Shown in pieces: positions 29,286-33,843 of a DNA stretch of 33,843 nucleotides (the stretch's first letter is position 1; each line of letters starts with the position of its first letter). The stretch is from Branchiostoma floridae (lineage: Eukaryota > Chordata > Leptocardii > Amphioxiformes > Branchiostomatidae). The translations under genes were made by a program, and so were the position numbers. A model generated the notes under the pieces. That model had not been told where the DNA came from. It saw nothing but the letters and a program-made list of their open reading frames with translations, and ran no database searches. Where the stretch lies: contig NW_023365618.1 in the NCBI RefSeq assembly GCF_000003815.2, forward strand, positions 93,417-127,259. Direction: 5' to 3'.

Positions 29286-30098
29286 ATGGCAAGCCTCAGA
29301 ACTAAGCCCGTTGTCCTGGTAACGGGAAGCGGGAGCGGCATCGGCCGTGCCACGGCGGTCAGGTTTGCTGAGCTCGGGTACAGCTGTGTGGTGGCTGACA
29401 TCGACGAGCAGAGCGCCAAGGAGACACTGGGCATGCTCCAAACTCCGGGCATCGCCGTCCATGTGGACGTTACCATGGCGACAAGTGTGGAAGCCATGGT
29501 AACCGCGGCGGTTCAGCGCTTCGGGCGGATTGACTGCGCCTTTAACAGTGCCGGGATCTATGGAGCTTCGGCACGGATCGTGGAGTCGCCCGAGGACGCG
29601 TTCGACCGCGTCATGGACGTGAACGTGAAGGGCGTGTGGCTGTGTCTGAAGTACGAGATCGCCCAGATGCTGCAGCAGGAGCCCGTCATGAGTGACCCGG
29701 CTAAATGGGCCGACAAGCCGGACGTGTGCCGCTTCCGCGGGGTACGGGGAAGTATTGTCAACGCTAGCAGCCTGGCTGGTCTGCACTCCTTCCCTATCAT
29801 CAGTGCTCCCTACTGCGCGTCCAAGTTCGCAGTCCTGGGTCTCACTCAAACCGCAGCCATGGAATACGCCAAGGAAGGGATACGCGTGAACGCCGTCTGC
29901 CCTTCTATCGCCGCCACACCTATGACGTACCGCAACATGGAAATGGCGCCGCCTGGTAGTGCGGAGAGGATGGCTTCGATGCACCCTGCTGGCCGCATAG
30001 CAGCGCCGGAGGAGGTTGCTGAAGCCGTTTGCTGGCTTTGCAGCGACGCCTGTCCGTTCACTACGGGAGAGCACCTAAAAATAGCGGGGGGCAATTAA
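29286..30098 (+). CDS. Short-chain dehydrogenase/reductase (classical SDR), coding region in one exon
   Basis: 270 residues with the Rossmann nucleotide motif TGSGSGIG (13-20), acidic Asp38 after strand 2 (NAD preference), NSAG (87-90, usual NAG), Asn113, Ser162 and YCASK with Tyr176/Lys180, i.e. the complete SDR tetrad. Family role: NAD(P)-dependent oxidation or reduction of alcohols/ketones; the substrate is unknown. A loop of about 20 extra residues (about 134-153) precedes strand 5. No intron interrupts the frame, and the sequence is GC-rich compared with its surroundings. A retrocopy, an ancient intronless gene or lateral transfer could all explain this. The proline-rich C-terminal region ends GEHLKIAGGN. 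Confidence 0.93.
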   Translation: MASLRTKPVVLVTGSGSGIGRATAVRFAELGYSCVVADIDEQSAKETLGMLQTPGIAVHVDVTMATSVEAMVTAAVQRFGRIDCAFNSAGIYGASARIVESPEDAFDRVMDVNVKGVWLCLKYEIAQMLQQEPVMSDPAKWADKPDVCRFRGVRGSIVNASSLAGLHSFPIISAPYCASKFAVLGLTQTAAMEYAKEGIRVNAVCPSIAATPMTYRNMEMAPPGSAERMASMHPAGRIAAPEEVAEAVCWLCSDACPFTTGEHLKIAGGN

Positions 30099-30102
30099 AG
30101 TA

Positions 30103-30332
30103 CTGTAAATGCAATTAAGTTCGCGGGGATTTGATTTCGCGGCAGCGAAAAAATGGAGTGTACGCGGTTGTTTTGAATTCGCGGTAGCGCCATCCCGCGG
30201 ACATATTTACAGTACTGTACTGTGGTCAGACACTGTATTATGAAAGTTCGCGGTGGTTTTAAGTTCGCGGTTCAGCGGCCACCCCAAAAAACCGCGAATA
30301 TCAAATCATCGCGAAAGTTTCTGCATTTACAG
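30103..30332. mobile_element. CTGTAAATGCA-ended MITE, copy B
   Basis: 230 bp between TA dinucleotides, starting 4 bp after the SDR stop codon. Shares with copy A (23276-23488) the ends CTGTAAATGCA / TGCATTTACAG, the AAGTTCGCGGGGAT block, GTTCGCGGTGGTTTTAAGTT and AAAGTTTCTGCATTTACAG. It would form most of the SDR 3' UTR. Confidence 0.85.
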
Positions 30333-30334
30333 TA

Positions 30335-30688
30335 TAGTAAGCAGCAATGTGCTCCCAATTTCAATTGAGGTATCAGTTATTCATTAACTTCATTTCGTGT
30401 TAGGGTTGTACCCGACATTATATACTTTTGAAGTCCTTAACTATTTTTTGGCCGAATGTGTTGTGTAGGATAAAACCCTTTATTTCAGTAAATCAAGAGT
30501 TCAAGTCGGATTAAGCCATACTAGTCCGATTATATTGATGTCATTCTCTGGAAACCATATTATAGTTCTATAAAGAACTGTTATATAGTGTTCATGTTAT
30601 CATAGCCCCCTAAAACACTGCAGTCCAGTGTTATTGTTATCATAGTTCCATACAGGACTGTTACCAAATGTTAATGTTAATTATCATA
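30335..30688. other. AT-rich flank with a diverged tandem repeat at the gap edge
   Basis: From about 30556, units of 40-45 bp ending in GTTAT-CATAG (30600, 30640, about 30684) repeat imperfectly and run into the gap. No gene seen. Confidence 0.55.
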
Positions 30689-30788
30689 NNNNNNNNNNNN
30701 NNNNNNNNNNNNNNNNNNNNNNNNNNNNNNNNNNNNNNNNNNNNNNNNNNNNNNNNNNNNNNNNNNNNNNNNNNNNNNNNNNNNNNNN
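30689..30788. other. Scaffold gap (100 N)
   Basis: Exactly 100 N, directly after a tandem repeat. With the first gap it isolates a 1567-bp contig that carries the SDR gene. Confidence 0.99.
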
Positions 30789-30973
30789 AAACCTGTCTGA
30801 CCGTTGATCGAAACTGACTGCGTGGGCGCCACTCGACATACGTCAGCACTCCAATTTCGCGCCAGTTTCACAGGACAAGTCGCCGATAGTGCAGTACTTA
30901 AAACCAGCTGTGCCTGAATTCCTTTAGTCTATACTAGCGAAGATGATTTCTGGGTTAGACATGTGAATCCAGC

Positions 30974-31165
30974 ATGCATGACGTTGAAAGTAACAAGTTT
31001 TACCCCGAGAGAAAGCGCCCGCTGAGGCTGTACTGCTGTTACGGCGTGCTGCTGTTGTTGTGGCTGACTAGCGTGGCTGCGTCACTGGTTAGCCTGACTC
31101 TCACACTGCAGGAGAGACAGGCCTTCGCACACGGAAACGGGCCCGGAAGTTCAACTTCAACACAG
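30974..31165 (+). CDS. Type II membrane protein exon 1: cytosolic tail and membrane helix
   Basis: 64 codons, phase 0 end, donor GTAAGG. The frame continues about 37 codons into the intron (RRQYEKKNNHRG...) without domain character, so the splice is preferred over read-through. Confidence 0.7.
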
Positions 31166-32950
31166 GTAAGGAGGCAGTACGAAAAAAAAAACAATCACCG
31201 TGGTTTGACGAAAATCTGTAATATACAATTGTTACTGTTCACAACAGGAGAGCTAATATTAGCTACAGAGGTGTAAGTGTGGCACTAACACCAATATGTC
31301 AGTAACTGTCAAGTACAACTGACACAGCTGTTTAGCTTCATCCTTCATGTCAACCCATCGCGGCATAGAGAGAACAACAATAACAGATTGGCGAGCTTAA
31401 ATCTACGTGCTTTGAGATCCTGCTGTACACAGATAGTGGAAGCTAGAGCCATGTTGCTGATCCGGTTATATGTCCTACTGAGAGTGAAAGTGAAAGTACG
31501 TAATGGTCGCTGTTCTGTTCGGACATATAGACGTTTAATACACGGTGTGTGTACTGGGGGAAGAAAGCTTTCGTTTTCATGCAGTGCATTTTCGTGTATT
31601 TGTGCATAAAGTAGAGAACCCTGCAACAATATAACAGTTGAAGTGGTGGGCTCAGTTTGTGTAGTGAGCTCAGACTGTTGCCTTAGGCGCTGAAAGTAAC
31701 AAAAGCGAAAGGTGACGTAAGCTTATTAGCATCGTGATTTATGAATGCAAAAGTGAAAGAAATAATTGGGAGTACATTTAATTAAGCTCAAGGCTATCTC
31801 GTGGGTAAAAGGTGCCGTGTTTAATCAGTTTGCGTGTCACCAGATATTCGAGTTATAGAAATCCCCTGAGAAGACTCTATTGTAAGCAGGGAAGTGGTTT
31901 AAGTGTGAGAAAATGTTACACTCGGAAACGTCGTGGGCATTGTTCGCGTGTAAATAGGTGACGTTATTGACGAAAACAAACACACGGTCCTGCGGTTAAC
32001 CGTAATGGTTAAAGTGCGGTTTGGGACAAACACAGCAAACACGGCCACGTTTCCGGGTCACTGAATATCACTCCAGGTATGCAGTGAGCGACTGTGAAAC
32101 TTTGTACCTATTTTCACTTTCTGTGCAACTGTTAACTTATTTTCATTTTCTCGTCTTGTTTTGACAGACAGTCTCACCTGACGGCCCGGGAAGGCCCACA
32201 CCATGCACCAGCAGAGGTAACTGAACCGCTTTTACTTAAAAGCATACATAATATGCACTATGTACATTACCATGATATGATATGATATGATATGATATGA
32301 TATGATATATACTGTGAACTTATATGAAAAATAAAGGTTGTTTGTGCGTATGTGTGTGTTCGTAGCAATTTGAATACGTAGCACTTTGAATACGTAGTAA
32401 TTTGAATACACTGTATTGTAGAGTGACAGGATGTAAGGTAGAACATGGTGTAACCAAAGACTGGCAGGATGGGAAGGTTCGCTTTACCCGGGTGTATGTT
32501 TGTGTCGGGGTGTTCGTATTTATTTGAATATCACGGTGACAGAATGTGAGGCATATATTTTAATGTATCCCGATAGTCTGACAGGATGGGAAGGTTGGTT
32601 TGGCCCGGTTCCAAAGTTGGTCCCGTAGGATGATGAAAGACAACGGATGCTACCTAAAACTTACTTGGATACTTTATTCACCCCGTTTAAACGTCTGACC
32701 GTTCCCCAAATTTTTCAGTTTCTTGAATAACTATTTTCCATTCCCTTTACGATTCAAAATTAAGTCACTTCTAAGCCTAAACAACTAAGTCTTCCAGGGC
32801 CTGCCGTAATCGATTCTCTATTTCTGCCATTTTTGCCAGACTGTTTGCCATGGCAACTGCCAGCTGTAGGTGACGTCATCGAGAGGAACACCAGCTTCTA
32901 CCTGCCGGTAGCACTCCTAGCGGGCAGGACGGGACTGCAGTCTGCAGCAG
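30974..32950 (+). CDS. Type II membrane protein of unknown family, first three coding exons (3' partial)
   Basis: Exons 30974-31165, 32168-32216 and 32840-32950 join in one frame (117 residues plus one base) and the gene continues past the last donor. Residues 1-19 are charged and basic near the membrane (PERKRPLRLY), 20-46 form one hydrophobic helix (CCYGVLLLLWLTSVAASLVS), and the rest is Ser/Pro/Gly-rich. No signal peptide, so a type II orientation is expected. Such a start is common in surface lectins, collagen-like receptors and TNF-type ligands, but no defining domain is in view. A short upstream frame (ATG at about 30943, eight codons) precedes the start. Confidence 0.65.
31166..32167. 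other. Intron of the type II membrane protein gene
   Basis: 1.0-kb GT-AG intron; nothing recognisable in it. Confidence 0.6.
32168..32216 (+). CDS. Type II membrane protein exon 2
   Basis: 49 nt between acceptor GTTTTGACAG and donor GTAACT. Encodes TVSPDGPGRPTPCTSR, a Pro/Gly-rich stalk piece with one Cys. Confidence 0.6.
32217..32839. other. Intron with simple repeats
   Basis: Contains an (ATATG)n-type run near 32271-32308, a 16-18 bp unit (TTTGAATACGTAG) three times at about 32367-32410, and an imperfect direct duplication of a GACAGGATG...GATGGGAAGGTT block (about 32422-32480 and 32533-32600). Confidence 0.65.
32840..32950 (+). CDS. Type II membrane protein exon 3
   Basis: 111 nt, phase 1-1, acceptor CCATTTTTGCCAG and donor GTGTGA. 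Encodes DCLPWQLPAVGDVIERNTSF then YLPVALLAGRTGLQSAA. NTS is a possible N-glycosylation site. The symmetric phase suggests a module that could be shuffled. Confidence 0.6.
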
Positions 32951-33199
32951 GTGTGAAAACTGTATATTGGTATATATAATCATCTCTTTAATCTAAAGCG
33001 TGGGCTTAGATACAGTATGAGCCTTTTCTCAGTAAAGGAAAATAACACGAATGAAAAAATAATATTAAATATTTTAAGAACCCAAATGTTCGCCAGTGTA
33101 TATTGTTTCATGTACACGTTCAACTTGACGTCAAACTGCAATTTGAAAGGAAACCGATAGGCGGCCAAAATGTATTTATTCCATCATTCATCTATTTAA

Positions 33200-33843
33200 C
33201 CCTCAAACCACCGTATGGGGTCAAAACTGACCCCAGGCGTATATCGATGTGTGCCATTATGGCATTTCTGGTCGAAAACAAATTTCCTCCCATGAGTTTG
33301 TTTGTATATATGTCCTATAACTTCTTATACGTTTTTAACGCGATTGGCTCATTATTGATTAAATTATCTTAGAAAGTTTATGTATGGTCCAGTGGGGTCA
33401 AAACTGACCCCAGCAGTTTTTTAAACAAACTTTTGCGACCCACACCTGAACTACTTATCGTAGGATCACGAAATTTTCAGAGAATGATGTACATGTAAGT
33501 CAAACTTATTGTAACAGTTTTTGTGCCAATATCATGTTATATGACGACATTATGACGTCATTTAGGTAATCTCGGCCGCCATCTTGGATTTTGCCTGATG
33601 ACGTCATTAAATTAGCATAAATTATGAATATTGAGTTATGAAATTTACGTTGAATTTCATAAGATGTGATAAACAACTGATATCTGCTAAGAAAACCTTA
33701 AAACTTAAATATTTAATACAAAATTAGAAAACTTAATAATAATAATAATTAGTAATAGACATGTCTGTCAGAATTTCGCTGCCATGGCAACATGAAAAAT
33801 GATGAACATACTTTGTTCACCCATTTCTAAAAGTACCAAGTGG
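33200..33843 (+). mobile_element. TTAA-flanked element, right end beyond window
   Basis: Starts CCCTCAAACCACCGTATGGG directly after TTAA (33196-33199). Contains the palindrome GGGGTCAAAACTGACCCC twice (about 33217 and 33394), two TGACGTCA-type sites (about 33553 and 33599) and an ATTAGCATAAATTATG block that is the inverse of one in the element at 16459-17405. Likely another non-autonomous piggyBac-type element; the far end is not seen. Confidence 0.7.

Noticed and set aside
28788-30074. Minus-strand frame of 428 codons spanning the gap and overlapping the SDR gene
   Set aside because: It joins a real tectonin exon to the antisense of the SDR gene through 100 N; only the part right of the gap edge (28811-29021) is genuine coding sequence.
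1-33843. Transfer RNA, ribosomal RNA or bacterial operon content
   Set aside because: No cloverleaf or rRNA segment was recognised by eye, and spliced genes throughout rule out a prokaryotic origin; small ncRNAs cannot be excluded without a covariance search.

Overview
The window is animal nuclear DNA: its genes are split by GT-AG introns, AATAAA polyadenylation signals follow two of them, and much of the rest is short dispersed repeats, microsatellites and non-autonomous DNA transposons. Gene content (a cholinesterase with a hydrophobic tail, a UDP-glucuronosyltransferase-type enzyme, and a mosaic protein of tectonin, PAN/Apple and discoidin modules) together with high repeat polymorphism fits a cephalochordate (amphioxus, Branchiostoma) best. 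That assignment is inference from gene content; no marker sequence proves it. Two 100-N scaffold gaps lie at 29022-29121 and 30689-30788.

Layout. 1-465 is a GT-rich minisatellite. 984-5439 (+) is a complete five-exon cholinesterase that joins into a 585-residue protein with the full Ser-Glu-His triad, three intrachain disulfide pairs, the choline-binding Trp, a C-terminal cysteine and a GPI-like hydrophobic tail. A dead, internally deleted mariner element (5555-6132) sits just behind it. About 3.8 kb without recognisable genes follows. 9985-13288 (+) is a complete four-exon UDP-glycosyltransferase (533 residues, ER type I membrane protein).

15364-29021 (-) is the most unusual locus: exons for at least two tectonin repeats, four PAN/Apple domains and one F5/8 type C (discoidin) domain splice in a single open frame of 587 visible residues. 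The 5' end is lost in the first gap. Almost all module-encoding exons are symmetric phase 1-1, and two decayed PAN half-exons lie between intact ones, so the array is being duplicated and lost at the exon level. Its introns hold a TTAA-flanked element with five CRE octamers, a 1.14-kb element with 8-bp target duplications and palindromically related minisatellites, and several hairpin-ended repeats.

29286-30098 (+) is a short-chain dehydrogenase/reductase with an uninterrupted 270-codon frame, on a small contig between the two gaps. A MITE begins 4 bp after its stop codon; a second copy of that MITE lies in the PAN gene, which ties the contig to the same genome. 30974 to beyond 32950 (+) holds the first three coding exons of a type II membrane protein of unknown family. 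The window ends inside another TTAA-flanked element (33200 onward).

The genes do not form an operon or an obvious pathway. Two are enzymes of ester and xenobiotic/steroid metabolism, one is a secreted or surface lectin-like mosaic that may serve innate recognition, and one is an oxidoreductase of unknown substrate. All exon boundaries were read by eye from splice consensus, frame continuity and family conservation; no transcript data were available.
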